Source: DASUAS01 sp963720765
Lineage (GTDB): Bacteria > Actinomycetota > Acidimicrobiia > IMCC26256 > DASPTH01
Assembly: GCA_963720765.1 (NCBI GenBank)
Contig: CAVRGS010000002.1
Location: 1 to 64,000, forward strand
Direction of reading: 5' to 3'
Length of the DNA: 64,000 nucleotides
Below are positions 8,676 through 18,384 of this stretch, one piece after another; the first letter of the stretch is position 1; each line of letters opens with the position of its first letter. Below the pieces are notes generated by a model. That model had not been told where the DNA came from. It ran no database searches and saw nothing but the letters and a program-made list of their open reading frames with translations. The translations under genes were made by a program, and so were the position numbers.

Positions 8676-11157
8676 TCAGTTGGCCTCGTGGCCTCGGTGT
8701 GGCTTCGACGTGCCGGCTCGCTCGCTCCGGCGTCGCGCCCGGCGGCGCACGTTCGCAGGCGCGTTGGGGTTCTCGGCGACCGCGCGCACCACGACACGGT
8801 CGGCATCGCGGGCGAGCGACTGCAACTCGCGGGCCGGGGTCGCGGGGTTGGCGGCGACGGCCGCCCTGAGCAGGGGGGACGCGACCTGGCTTCCGGCGAC
8901 GAGCAGGTGCTCGGGCGATCGCGGGTTCGACAGCACGACCTCGGGAACGATGCTCAACAACTGCTCGAGCGTCTCGGCCGGGCAGTTCGGGTTCTCGGCC
9001 ACGCTCGCGCACACACCGGCGAACTGGTCGCCGGCGAGTTGCCCGAGCACCTCGACCGGACACGACTCGTGCGCCGGCACCGCGGCACGCACCGTTGCGT
9101 CGGCATCGTCCGCCAACAGCGCGAGCATCCCCGGTGGGAGCGCCTGGTTACGGGCCACGGACAGACGAACCTGTGCGGAGTCGTCGCGCAGCAGCCGGAA
9201 CAGCAGGGCAGGAGGGACTCGCGGATTCACGGCCACCGCCGCTCGGACCGACGCCGCGTGGTCGGTCACCGCCCGTTCGATCGCCGAAGGGGGGATGTTC
9301 GGGTTGGCGGCTGCCGCGCTGCGCATGGCCTCGGTGCCGTCGTGCAGCATCGCGATGATGACGTCCGCAGGAAGATCGGGGTGCGCGGCGGCGCGGCGGC
9401 GCGCGTAGCCCACCCCGTGGGTGGTGATGGCGACCAGCTCCTCGGGCGACGAGCCCACCGACAGCGCTCGGATCAACTGGTCGACCGCGCTGTCGCTGCG
9501 GTCGCGCCGGTCGGAGACCGTCTCCGGCAGCTCGGCCGCGTCCGCGCGCAGCGGTGTCTCGATGGTCGCGGTGACGTCCGACGTCGGTCCGGGAACTCGG
9601 GCGGCGAGGAACGCCTGGTCGCCGATCATGATCAGGTCGATGTCCCGAGCGCGCCGTGATCGAAGCGAGGAAGCGACGCGCGACGGCACGATGAAACGGC
9701 CGGCGAGCGTGTCGAGTTGTGCCCCGTCGCGACCGCCCTCGGGGAGGTCGATGCGCTCGATCTTGCGTCGCTCACCCGCTCGATCGGGTGCCGGGACGTC
9801 GCGGCCGAGGACCAGCACGCGTCCGACGGTGACGTCGCCGTCGAGGACGAGCGAGAGCGAGTTGTCGGGGGACGGGTCGACCTGGACCGCCTGCAAGAGC
9901 TCCGCGGCGTCGACCAGGATCGCCCGGCGAATACCGGACGAGACGCGTCCGGGCACGTCGTGGTACTCGCAACCGCCGAACAGGTCGGACACCGTGAGCC
10001 GGAGGGACGCGACCGCCTGACCTTGCGACGCGCGGTGGACGATCTCCACCTGCACCCATCCGTCGGCGGCGACCCGGCGCAATTCGGGCAACGAGGCGAC
10101 GAGGTGCGTTCGGGAGGTCTCGAAGGTGACGGCGGGGCTCGACCGCAACGTCGCAACCGTCGCGGCCGACGAGGCCGAGGGCGTCGGTGGCGCGAGCGTG
10201 CCGGTCCCGTTCGGGCCCGTGGCGTGAGCGACGGACGGGTCACCGCCGGGAGCGAACGCGACCTGCTCGGGTTCGAAGCGGGTGGGGGGCGGTTCGGGAT
10301 CCAACTCCGGGCCAGGGTCGCGGTCGGGGTCGGCGGTCGGCGGCGCGGTCCATCGCAGCTCGTCGGTTGGAGCACCGCCGGTCTCGGTGTCGAGCTCGAC
10401 CGCGGCCGCGACTCCGAACTCGTCGGGAGCGAGGTCGTCGGTGACGCGCCGGTCCGGGCCCTCGTCGAGCAGCAACTCCACGTCGAGCAGCGGTGCCGGG
10501 TCGGGCTCCGGTGCATATACCGACGCTTGCACCTCGTCGTCGAGTGCCGGCTGGGCCGATGCTGGCGTCGGCTCGAGTTCTACCGAACGCGCGGCAGCTC
10601 GGCGGCGCGTCATCGAGCTCGGCGGCGCGCAACTCGAGCCGGCCCAGCGCGTCCGCGTGCGCGATGTCGAGATCAGCGAGGCGTTCGTCGGCCGCGGCGT
10701 CGAGCCGAGCGCTCGCTCGTTCCGTCGCCTCGGCGAGCTCGCGCACGACGGCCTCCACCGCCCGGTCGAGACGTGCGTCCTGCGTCCGGATCTGCGCTGC
10801 GAGGTCGCCGGCGCTCGTCGTCGCCTCATCGCGCGCGTGGTCGACCGCGTCGCGCTGCGCCTCGACGTGCTCGACCATCGTGCGCAGGCGCGCTTCGGCT
10901 TCGTCCGCGATGCCTCGCAGCGTCGTCTCGGACCGTGCGGCCACCTCGAGGAGTCGGGCGTCGGTGCGCTCGGCGTCGGCGTGCGCGCGGGCACGGATGG
11001 CCTCGACCTCGGCCAGCTGGCACCGCAGCCGCTCGTGCGCTTCGGAGACCAGGGCATCGAGATGGATCGCACCCTCGTTCAAGTCGTGGTGCAGCGCTCG
11101 CTGGAGCGCGCGGAGCTCCTGCCGCCGCTCCTTCGACTTCTGCTTCTTCTTGCCCAT
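8676..11157 (-). CDS. Coiled-coil protein with C-terminal leucine-rich-variant (LRV) repeats, frameshifted
   Basis: After MGKKKQKSKERRQELRALQR comes a long Ala/Glu/Arg-rich coiled coil (about residues 20-180), an acidic Pro-rich linker, and a middle domain (HLVASLPELRRVAADGWVQV). The C-terminus is about eight repeats of roughly 25 residues of the form VRAAVAVNPRVPPALLFRLL, the LRV type of helical repeat. The coiled-coil and repeat parts lie in different frames that meet near 10605, where one base is missing or extra; LDDA would join RRAAARSVELEP. An alternative is two genes, but the N-terminal frame runs on into nonsense. GGGAGG sits upstream of ATG 11157. The role is unknown; such repeats usually bind proteins. 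Total about 826 residues. Confidence 0.65.
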
Positions 11158-11194
11158 CTCGGCGCCTCCCAGCGTGAGCATCGGCCGGGCGCCG

Positions 11195-11212
11195 CTGCTG
11201 CTGCTGCTGCTG
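11195..11212. repeat. (CTG)6 microsatellite
   Basis: Six perfect CTG units lie in the gap between the divergent starts at 11157 and 11304, in the leader of the LRV protein gene. Repeat-number slippage could change leader length. No function is shown. Confidence 0.8.
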
Positions 11213-11303
11213 ACAGTTCATTCGGCGGCGAGTTGGGGGTGATTGACACCCTCTCTGTGGAATTTGCGGTTGATCGCGACCCGGAACCAGCCGATGTGTC
11301 GAT

Positions 11304-11822
11304 ATGACCACTCCTCCTGGAGCTGCGACCACGACCGATTTCGGTCCCCTGCTCGAGGCCGCACGAGTCGAAGCCGGCTTGTCGCCACGCCAGTTGGCGA
11401 AGAAGAGCGGCGTCGCCCAGCGCCGCGTCGCCGATCTGGAACGAGGGGCCGACGTACCGAGCGAGCAGGAGATCGGTGTGCTCGCCCAGGCGTGTCAGGT
11501 CTCGGTGTTCGCACTCGTGCCCCCGGGCTACAGCCTGCGCGTGCTCGACCACGACGGATCGTCGAGCGGTCCACGCGTGATCGTCGGCAGTGACGCATTC
11601 GACGCGCTCCTCCGCGAGTACCTGTCGATGGTGGTCGAGCTCCGCTCGGGTCGTGCCATCGCCCCGCCCACCTTGCGCCACGACGATCTCGTGGAGCTCG
11701 CTGCTGCGCTCGGCGACACGCCCGACGCGATCGAAGCCCGGCTCCTCCAGCTGCTCGGCACCGACGCCGCCCAGGCCCACGCGACCCGATCGATGATTCT
11801 GCCGTCCTCCGACGAGACGTGA
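11304..11822 (+). CDS. XRE-family helix-turn-helix regulator
   Basis: The 172-residue protein has an N-terminal Cro/CI-type helix-turn-helix (LLEAARVEAGLSPRQLAKKS, then GVAQRRVADLERG) at about residues 14-70. The C-terminal region carries no recognised ligand domain but ends with a helical segment (LVELAAALGDTPDAIEARLL). It is divergent from the LRV protein gene and convergent with serS, whose stop is 20 bases beyond its own. A TTGACA hexamer at 11243 may be a -35 element, but no good -10 follows. Its targets are unknown; autoregulation and control of the divergent gene are the simplest ideas. Confidence 0.8.
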   Translation: MTTPPGAATTTDFGPLLEAARVEAGLSPRQLAKKSGVAQRRVADLERGADVPSEQEIGVLAQACQVSVFALVPPGYSLRVLDHDGSSSGPRVIVGSDAFDALLREYLSMVVELRSGRAIAPPTLRHDDLVELAAALGDTPDAIEARLLQLLGTDAAQAHATRSMILPSSDET

Positions 11823-11841
11823 ACCGTCGCCGGCAGCGCCG

Positions 11842-13092
11842 TCAGCGAGCGGCGATGCGGTCGAAGCCGGCGTACGGACGCAGCACCTCGGGAACGGTGA
11901 AGCCGCCGTCGGCGTCCTGGTAGTGCTCGAACAGGAAGACGAGCGTGCGTCCGACCGCGCACGCGGTGCCGTTGAGCGTGTGCACGAGTTGGTTGCCGCG
12001 CTCTCCCCTGACACGCGTGTTGAGGCGGCGGGCCGAGAAGTCGAGGTAGTTCGAGCACGACGTGAGCTCGCGGTACGCGCCCTCCGAAGGCAGCCACACC
12101 TCGACGTCGTACTTCTTCGCGGCCGCGTTGCCGAGGTCGCCGGCGGCGATGTTCACGACCCGGTACGGCAGGCCGAGCCCGCCCACGAGGGACTCTTCGA
12201 TCGCGAGCAACGCTTCGTGCTCGTCCCACGACGTCGCGGGATCGGCGTAGGAGAACATCTCCACCTTGTCGAACTGGTGCACGCGGAAGATGCCGCGCGT
12301 GTCCTTGCCGTAGGTGCCGGCTTCGCGCCGGAAGCACGACGAGATGCCGAGGTAGCGCCGCGGAAGGGTGTCGCCGGCGAGGATCTCGTCTCGGTGGATG
12401 GCGGAGAGGGGGACTTCACTGGTGCCCACGAGGAAGAGCTCGTCTTCCTCCACCGCGTACACCTGGCGGTCGTCGGTGGGGAAGAAGCCCGCCTGCACCA
12501 TGGCTTCTTCGCGGACGAGCACCGGCGGGACCACAGGCGTGAATCCCTCGCCCACGAGCGTGTTGGTGACCCACTGCACGAGCGCGAGCTCGAGGAGCAC
12601 CGCCTCGCGCATGAGGTAGGCGAAGCGCGAGCCGCTCATCTGCACGGCCTGCTCGCTCTCGACCCACCCCATCGCCTCGCTGAACGCGGCGTGGTCGAGC
12701 GGGGGCGGCGGGGGCGTGTCGCCGACGACGCGCAGGATCTCGCCGTCGTGCTCGCCGCCGTCGGGCACCGACGCGTCGGCCGGGTTGGGCACCTGCAGCG
12801 CGAGCGTGCGCACCTCGGCGTCGACGCGGGTGAGCGCTTCCTCGAGCGCCTGCAACTCCTCCTTCAGCGCACCGGCGGCCGCGATCTTGTCCGGGCGATC
12901 CTCGGGCGCGGCGCGTCCGATCTCCTTCGACGCGGCGTTCTGCTTCGTGCGCAGCTCTTCGACGACTCGCTGTTGGTCGCGTCTGGTGGCGTCGGCCGCG
13001 AGCACGTCGTCGAGCAGTCCGTCTGGCACTCGCTTGCGCTCGATGCCGGCGCGGTACTCGGGCTCCTCGCGGAGCCGCTTGAGATCGATCAC
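11842..13092 (-). CDS. serS: Seryl-tRNA synthetase
   Basis: This complete 416-residue class II synthetase charges tRNA-Ser with serine. The N-terminal antiparallel coiled coil (about 30-105, ATRRDQQRVVEELRTKQNAASK) grips the long variable arm. Motif 2 is CFRREAGTYGKDTRGIFRVH and motif 3 is LNGTACAVGRTLVFLFEHYQ; VGTSEVPLSA and TSCSNYLDFSARR are the usual serine and ATP pocket segments. The start is GTG at 13092, seven bases after the pheA stop, so the two are probably one transcript. A tRNA-Ser gene lies 3.2 kb downstream on the same strand. Confidence 0.97.
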   Translation of the reverse strand: MIDLKRLREEPEYRAGIERKRVPDGLLDDVLAADATRRDQQRVVEELRTKQNAASKEIGRAAPEDRPDKIAAAGALKEELQALEEALTRVDAEVRTLALQVPNPADASVPDGGEHDGEILRVVGDTPPPPPLDHAAFSEAMGWVESEQAVQMSGSRFAYLMREAVLLELALVQWVTNTLVGEGFTPVVPPVLVREEAMVQAGFFPTDDRQVYAVEEDELFLVGTSEVPLSAIHRDEILAGDTLPRRYLGISSCFRREAGTYGKDTRGIFRVHQFDKVEMFSYADPATSWDEHEALLAIEESLVGGLGLPYRVVNIAAGDLGNAAAKKYDVEVWLPSEGAYRELTSCSNYLDFSARRLNTRVRGERGNQLVHTLNGTACAVGRTLVFLFEHYQDADGGFTVPEVLRPYAGFDRIAAR

Positions 13093-13099
13093 CGCTCGC

Positions 13100-14038
13100 T
13101 CACTGCTCGCGCCGGATCTGGTCGCGCAGCTTGTCGAGCCATGCGTTGGCGTCGCGCTCGGCCTTGGTCACGGCCTTGCGGCGCGCGTGGCCGTCGGCAC
13201 CCGACACCGGGAAGGAGCCGAGGAACTTCACCTTTGCCTGCTTGGCCGCGAGGTTGCGCAGGCAGTCGGCGACGACGTCGTCGTCGAGGTGACCCTCGAA
13301 GTCGATGAAGAAGCAGTAGTCGCCGAGGTCGCGCTTGGTCGGACGTGACTCGAGCTTGGTGATGTTGATGGCGCGCGCCGCGAACTCCTGCAGGATCGCG
13401 AGCAGCGAACCCGGACGGTCCTGGCGTTGGAAGCACACCACCGACGTCTTGTCGTGACCGGTCGGTGCGGGCACGCCGTAGCCCACCAGCACGAAGCGGG
13501 TCTGGTTCTCGGGGTGGTCCTCGATCTCGCTGGCCAGGATCTCGAGCCCGGCGTTGGCCGCGCCGGCGCGGGTGCCGATCGACGCCATCGTGTTCCCGGG
13601 CCCTCGCCGGCGCGACTTCGCCACCTGCTGCGCCGCCTCGGCGGTGGAGTTGGCCGCCACCGCGATCGCGTCGGGGAGGTGCTTCGCCATCCACATGCGG
13701 GTCTGGCCGAGCGGGTTGGGGTGCGAGACGACGGTGGTGATGTCGCGCATCTTCGTGCCCTTCGGCGCGCAGAGGTGCAGCGACACCGGGAGGTCGACCT
13801 CGCGCTGCACGAGGAGGTCGGTGTCGAACGCCAGCGTGTCGAGGGTGACGGTGATCGAGCCCTCGATGGAGTTCTCGATGGGCACCAGCCCGACGTCGAC
13901 CTCGCCGCGTTCGACCGCGGTGATGACATGGGGGACGTCGCGGAACGGCACCGCTTCACCCGCGGCGAGGTCGGGCTGCGTGAGCACCGCCTCTTCCGCG
14001 AACGTGCCGTGGGGCCCCAGGAACCCGACCCGAGTCAT
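13100..14038 (-). CDS. pheA: Prephenate dehydratase with ACT domain
   Basis: The 312-residue enzyme decarboxylates and dehydrates prephenate to phenylpyruvate in phenylalanine synthesis. The catalytic PDT domain opens VGFLGPHGTFAEEA, with VPIENSIEGSITVTLDTLAF holding the catalytic Thr region. The C-terminal ACT domain (about 200-280: DRPGSLLAILQEFAARAINI, then KLESRPTK) carries the ESRP motif that binds phenylalanine for feedback inhibition. ATG 14038 is chosen because the family begins there; the frame remains open upstream but reads as shadow. It is a monofunctional form with no chorismate mutase domain, as usual in actinobacteria. It is coupled to serS downstream. Confidence 0.95.
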   Translation of the reverse strand: MTRVGFLGPHGTFAEEAVLTQPDLAAGEAVPFRDVPHVITAVERGEVDVGLVPIENSIEGSITVTLDTLAFDTDLLVQREVDLPVSLHLCAPKGTKMRDITTVVSHPNPLGQTRMWMAKHLPDAIAVAANSTAEAAQQVAKSRRRGPGNTMASIGTRAGAANAGLEILASEIEDHPENQTRFVLVGYGVPAPTGHDKTSVVCFQRQDRPGSLLAILQEFAARAINITKLESRPTKRDLGDYCFFIDFEGHLDDDVVADCLRNLAAKQAKVKFLGSFPVSGADGHARRKAVTKAERDANAWLDKLRDQIRREQ

Positions 14039-14085
14039 CGGGCGAGAGCGTAGTGGCGACCCCTGTGCACCCCTATCGTGGATTC

Positions 14086-14419
14086 GTGCGTCATTGGACC
14101 CTCGACGAAGCCACCGCCGCGCTGCCCGAGGTGCGCGAGCAGGTGCAGCGGCTGCGTCAGCTGGTGCGCGCGCGGCCGACGGCCAACGGGCAGGGCGCCC
14201 GGCTCGACACCGAGATCGCGTCGATCGTCGAGGGGCTCGCCGCCGCCGGCGATCATCGTGCGCGACGCCGAACGCGGCCTCATCGACTTCCCCGCGCTCG
14301 CGCCGTCCGGCGAGACCTACCTGCTCTGCTGGCTCGACGGCGAGCATGCCATCGACTTCTGGCACTGGCCCGACGCCGGCTTCGCCGGCCGCACCCCCAT
14401 CGACCAGCCGCCCACCTGA
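14086..14419 (+). CDS. DUF2203 family protein, frameshifted
   Basis: The GTG-started frame reads VRHWTLDEATAALPEVREQV, the N-terminal signature of DUF2203. Near 14245 the frame shifts, and the second half, IIVRDAERGLIDFPALAPSG then LLCWLDGEHAIDFWHW and AGFAGRTPID, is the conserved C-terminal half. Joined, they make about 111 residues, close to the family's normal 115-130. The function of DUF2203 is unknown. The gene is divergent from pheA and convergent with ppgK, ending just before a strong hairpin. The break lies in a GCCGCCGGCG run, so a missing base is likely. Confidence 0.75.
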
Positions 14420-14431
14420 GCGACCCCCACG

Positions 14432-14478
14432 CTTCGGCGCCGCAATTCCGTGACATGCACGGAGCGACGGCGCCGAAG
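14432..14478. terminator. Bidirectional hairpin terminator between DUF2203 gene and ppgK
   Basis: Arms CTTCGGCGCCG and CGGCGCCGAAG pair perfectly over 11 bases, with a nested CCGTG/CACGG stem in the loop. It lies between two convergent genes and needs no T run in either direction. It shares the TTCGGCGCC core with the hairpin at 21781. Confidence 0.7.
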
Positions 14479-14495
14479 GCAGTCGGGAGGTGGTG

Positions 14496-15257
14496 TCAGT
14501 CGGTGTGCGGGACGCCGGCGCGCTGCGCGTGGGCGAGGGCGGCGCCGACGATGCCGGCTTCGTTGAGCAGCTGCGCCGCGACGATCTCGGTCTGCACCGC
14601 CTTGAGCCGGGGCACGAACTTGTCCGACTTCTTGCTGATGCCGCCCCCGATGATGAACAGGTCGGGCGAGAACAGCTCTTCGACCATCACCAGGTACTCC
14701 TCGACCCGCTCCGACCACTCCTTCCACGAGAGGTCGTGCTCCTCGCGCACGCTCTCGGCGGCGCGGTGCTCGGCGTCGTACTTGCCCATCTTCAGGTGAC
14801 CGAGCTCGGTGTTGGGCACGAGCTCGCCGTCGATGAACAGCGCGCTGCCGATCCCGGTGCCCAGCGTGACCATGATCACGAGCCCACGGTGATCCTTGCC
14901 GACGCCGAACGTCATCTCGGCCACGCCGGCAGCGTCGGCGTCGTTCACGACGGTGACGTCACCACCGATCGCGTCCGAGAACTTCGACGCCGCGTCGGTG
15001 CCGATCCATCCCGGGTCGACGTTCGCCGCGGTGCGGGCGACGCCGTCCTTCACCACCGCGGGGAAGGTGGCACCGGTCGGACCGGTCCAGTCGAAGAACT
15101 TCGCCAGCTCGGCCACCACTCCGGTGACCGCGTCGGGCGTGGCCGGGTGAGGAGTGAGGATCCGGTGGCGGTCGGCCAGGAGCTGACCGTTGCGGGTGTC
15201 GACGGGCGCGCCCTTGATGCCCGTGCCGCCGATGTCGATGCCGAGAACCGTCGTCAT
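14496..15257 (-). CDS. ppgK: Polyphosphate glucokinase
   Basis: The 253-residue ROK-family kinase phosphorylates glucose with inorganic polyphosphate or ATP, giving glucose 6-phosphate in the cytoplasm. The phosphate loop is LGIDIGGTGIKGAPVD; VVNDADAAG holds the catalytic Asp, and LGTGIGSALFIDGELV plus NTELGHLKMG are the glucose-binding and PpgK-type motifs. The short length and lack of the ROK zinc motif fit PpgK. ATG 15257 is preferred over the upstream reading because the phosphate loop follows at residue 6. Its product feeds the pgi, zwf and gnd genes nearby. Confidence 0.93.
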   Translation of the reverse strand: MTTVLGIDIGGTGIKGAPVDTRNGQLLADRHRILTPHPATPDAVTGVVAELAKFFDWTGPTGATFPAVVKDGVARTAANVDPGWIGTDAASKFSDAIGGDVTVVNDADAAGVAEMTFGVGKDHRGLVIMVTLGTGIGSALFIDGELVPNTELGHLKMGKYDAEHRAAESVREEHDLSWKEWSERVEEYLVMVEELFSPDLFIIGGGISKKSDKFVPRLKAVQTEIVAAQLLNEAGIVGAALAHAQRAGVPHTD

Positions 15258-15305
15258 GCCGTCATTCTCGTCGCTCCCCGGGTAGCTGCCGTACCACGGG
15301 GGTAG

Positions 15306-16711
15306 ATGACCTTCATGGAGCAATTCGACGTGATCGTGATCGGCGGCGGATCAGCCGGAGAGAACATCGCTGGCCGCTGTCACGACTGCGGGGCCTCGAT
15401 CGCGGTGGTCGAGGCGGAACTGGTCGGAGGCGAGTGCTCGTACTGGGCGTGCATGCCGAGCAAGACGCTGTTGCGTCCGGGCGAGGTGCTCGCGGAGGCT
15501 CGACGGGTCCCGGGTGCGGCCGCGGCCGTGACCGGCGAGCTCGACGTCGCCGCCGTCCTGGCGTGGCGCGACGACATCGCCGGGCACTGGGACGACGACG
15601 GGCAGGTGCAGTGGCTGGAAGGCGCAGGCGGTGTGCTGGTGCGCGGTCGCGGCCGCCTGGTGGGGGAGCGACGCGTCGATGTCGCCCTCGCCGACGGCTC
15701 GGTGCGCGCGCTCGAGGCGACGAAGGCCGTGGTGCTCGCCACCGGGTCGTCGGCGGTGGTGCCACCGATCGACGGTCTGCGCGACGTGCAGCCGTGGGAC
15801 AGCCGCGCGGCCACGAGCGCGGAGGCGGTGCCCGAGCGGTTGCTGGTGCTCGGAGGCGGTGTCGTCGGGGTCGAGATGGCGCAGGCGTGGAAGCGGCTGG
15901 GTGCGCGCGAGGTGACGATCGTGGATGCGGCCCCGCGTCTGGTGACGCAGTTCGAGCCCTTCGTGAGCGACGAGTTGCGCGAGGCGTTCGAAGCGGAGGG
16001 CATCACCGTGGTGCTCGACGCGTCGGCCGCGCGCGCGCGTCCCGCGACGGGTCGGAGGGCCCGGTGACCCTCACCCTCGACGACGGCCGCACGTTCACCG
16101 GCGACCAGTTGCTCGTTGCCACCGGACGCCGACCCAACACCGATGACGTGGGACTCGACGCCGTCGGGCTCGAACCGGGCGAGCCCGTCGAGGTCGACGA
16201 CCAGTTGCGCGCCGCCGGCGTCGACGGCTCGTGGCTGTACGCGATCGGCGACTGCAACGGGCGCACGCTGCTCACCCACATGGGCAAGTACCAGGCGCGC
16301 ATCGCCGCCGATGCCATCCTCCACGGCTCGAGCGCCACCGCGTGGGCCGACCACCGCGCGGTGCCGTCGGTCGTGTTCACCGACCCGCAGCTGGCGATGG
16401 TCGGCCTCACGGAGGAGAAGGCGCGCGGGCAGGGCATCGACGCCAAGGTCGTCCGCCACGGCACCGGGGAGGTCGCGGGCGCGGCGGTGCGCGGCAAGGA
16501 CATCACCGGCACGAGTCAGCTGGTGATCGACGACGCGCGGCGGGTGGTCGTCGGCGCCACGTTCACCGGACCCGGTGTGGGCGAGATGCTGCACGCGGCC
16601 ACGATCGCGGTCGTCGGCGAGGTGCCGATCGAGACGCTCTGGCACGCGGTGCCGTCGTTCCCGACCGTCAGCGAGGTGTGGCTCCGACTGCTCGAGGCCT
16701 ACGGACTCTGA
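15306..16711 (+). CDS. Flavin- and NAD(P)-dependent disulfide reductase (class I), frameshifted
   Basis: The N-terminal FAD fold is FDVIVIGGGSAGENIAG. The redox pair is in GGECSYWACMPSKTLL, a CxxxxC motif as in dihydrolipoamide and mercuric reductases. The NAD(P) fold is LLVLGGGVVGVEMAQAWKRL, the second FAD motif is LYAIGDCNGRTLLTHMGKYQ, and the dimerisation domain follows (VPSVVFTDPQLAMVGLTEEK). The frame breaks near 16035 in a GC dinucleotide run; joined, the protein has about 468 residues, normal for the family. A C-terminal His-x-x-x-x-Glu catalytic pair is not obvious, so it may be a specialised reductase rather than lipoamide dehydrogenase. It faces ppgK across 48 bases. Confidence 0.8.
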
Positions 16712-16723
16712 CCCCCTCCCGAA

Positions 16724-16767
16724 CATCTCGAAGTCGGCGTGCGCATGTGACAGCCGACTTCGAGATG
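16724..16767. terminator. 15-bp perfect inverted repeat upstream of pgi
   Basis: Arms CATCTCGAAGTCGGC and GCCGACTTCGAGATG pair perfectly around a 14-base loop. It lies 13 bases after the reductase stop and ends 19 bases before the pgi start at 16786. It may end the reductase transcript or act as an operator or leader stem for pgi. There is no T run. Confidence 0.6.
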
Positions 16768-16785
16768 CTCGTAGAGTCCGCGGCC

Positions 16786-18384
16786 ATGGCCCCGATCACG
16801 GAAACCCCGGAGTGGCGCGCGCTCGACGCCCACTTCGAGACGATGCGCGACGTCCACCTGCGCGACCTGTTCGCCGACGATCCGCAGCGGGGTGAGTCGC
16901 TGACCGTCGAGGTCGACGGCCTGTACCTCGACTACTCCAAGCAGCGCATCACGAGCGAGACGCTCCGACTGCTCGTCGAGCTGGCCGAGCGCGCCCGGCT
17001 GCGCGGCCGCATCGACGCCATGTTCCGCGGCGACAAGATCAACGTCACCGAGAACCGCGCCGTGCTCCACGTGGCGCTGCGGGCACCCGAAGGCGCGGTG
17101 ATCGAGGTCGACGGCGAGAACGTCGTCCCCGAGGTGCACGCGGTGCTGCGCAAGATGGCCGATTTCTCCGAGCGGGTGCGCAGCGGTCGATGGGTCGGAC
17201 ACACCGGCAAGCGCGTTCGCAACGTCGTCAACATCGGCATCGGTGGTTCCGACCTCGGGCCGCACATGGCCTACGACACGCTGCGCGACTTCTCGCAGCG
17301 CGACATGACGTTCCGGTTCGTGAGCAACGTCGACGGTACCGACTTCTGGGAGTCGACCCACGACCTCGACCCCGCCGAGACGCTCTTCGTCATCTCGTCC
17401 AAGACCTTCACCACGTTGGAGACGCTCACCAACGCGCGCAGCGCGCGTGAGTGGAGCCTGGCCGGACTCGGCGGTGACGAGTCGGCGGTCGCGAAGCACT
17501 TCGTGGCGGTGTCGACCAACGCCACCGAGGTGGCGAAGTTCGGGATCGACACCGCCAACATGTTCGGGTTCTGGGACTGGGTCGGTGGCCGCTACTCGTT
17601 CGACTCCGCCATCGGCCTCTCGCTGATGGTGGCGATCGGTCACGAGCAGTTCGCCGAGATGCTGGCCGGGTTCCGCAGCATCGACGAGCACTTCCGCACC
17701 GCGCCCTTCGAACGCAACCTGCCCGTGCTGCTCGGGCTCATCGGCGTCTGGTACGACGACTTCTTCGGCGCGGAGACGCAGGCGATCCTCCCGTACAGCC
17801 AGTACCTGGCGCGCTTCCCCGCGTACCTGCAGCAGCTCGACATGGAGAGCGACGGCAAGTCGGTCGATCTCGACGGCAACCCGGTCACCATGCAGACCGG
17901 GCCGATCGTGTGGGGCCAGCCCGGCACCAACGGCCAGCACGCGTTCTACCAGCTCATCCACCAGGGCACGAAGCTCATCCCTGCCGACTTCATCGGGTTC
18001 GTGCACGCCAACCACGAGGTCGGCACGCACCAGGACCTGCTCACCGCCAACCTGCTGGCGCAGACCGAGGCGCTCGCGTTCGGTCGTGCCGCGCCCGAGG
18101 GTGAGCCGTACCGCTCCTTCGCCGGCAACCACCCCACCAACACGATCCTCGCCGAGCGCCTCACGCCGTTCACGTTGGGGCAACTCGTGGCGATCTACGA
18201 GCACAAGGTGTTCACCCAGGGCACGATCTGGAACATCAACTCCTTCGACCAGTGGGGCGTCGAGCTCGGCAAGCAGCTGGCGCAGGCGATCATCCCCGAG
18301 CTCGAACCGGGCCGGGAACCCGATCTCCAGCACGACAGCAGCACCAACGCGCTGATCCGCAGGTATCGCCGGCTCCGGAGGTAG
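16786..18384 (+). CDS. pgi: Glucose-6-phosphate isomerase
   Basis: The 532-residue enzyme interconverts glucose 6-phosphate and fructose 6-phosphate. SIS-domain motifs are visible in order: NIGIGGSDLGPHM, FVISSKTFTTLET, FGFWDWVGGRYS and GQPGTNGQHAFYQLIHQGT with the catalytic Glu/His region. KVFTQGTIWNINSFDQWGVE closes the family pattern with its conserved Lys near LGKQLA. ATG 16786 is chosen; ATG 16765 is also in frame but lies inside the inverted repeat arm. It belongs to the sugar-phosphate run with gnd and zwf and links glucose 6-phosphate to amino-sugar precursors used by the polysaccharide genes. Confidence 0.97.
   Translation: MAPITETPEWRALDAHFETMRDVHLRDLFADDPQRGESLTVEVDGLYLDYSKQRITSETLRLLVELAERARLRGRIDAMFRGDKINVTENRAVLHVALRAPEGAVIEVDGENVVPEVHAVLRKMADFSERVRSGRWVGHTGKRVRNVVNIGIGGSDLGPHMAYDTLRDFSQRDMTFRFVSNVDGTDFWESTHDLDPAETLFVISSKTFTTLETLTNARSAREWSLAGLGGDESAVAKHFVAVSTNATEVAKFGIDTANMFGFWDWVGGRYSFDSAIGLSLMVAIGHEQFAEMLAGFRSIDEHFRTAPFERNLPVLLGLIGVWYDDFFGAETQAILPYSQYLARFPAYLQQLDMESDGKSVDLDGNPVTMQTGPIVWGQPGTNGQHAFYQLIHQGTKLIPADFIGFVHANHEVGTHQDLLTANLLAQTEALAFGRAAPEGEPYRSFAGNHPTNTILAERLTPFTLGQLVAIYEHKVFTQGTIWNINSFDQWGVELGKQLAQAIIPELEPGREPDLQHDSSTNALIRRYRRLRR

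Noticed and set aside
11243..11248. TTGACA as a -35 promoter element for the XRE gene
   Set aside because: No acceptable -10 element lies 16-18 bases downstream, so it is noted only as a weak possibility.
11304..11822. Toxin-antitoxin pair with the LRV protein
   Set aside because: The LRV protein is about 826 residues and has no toxin motif, and the genes are divergent rather than overlapping.
16765..16785. Upstream ATG start for pgi
   Set aside because: It lies inside the right arm of the inverted repeat and adds residues not seen in the family.
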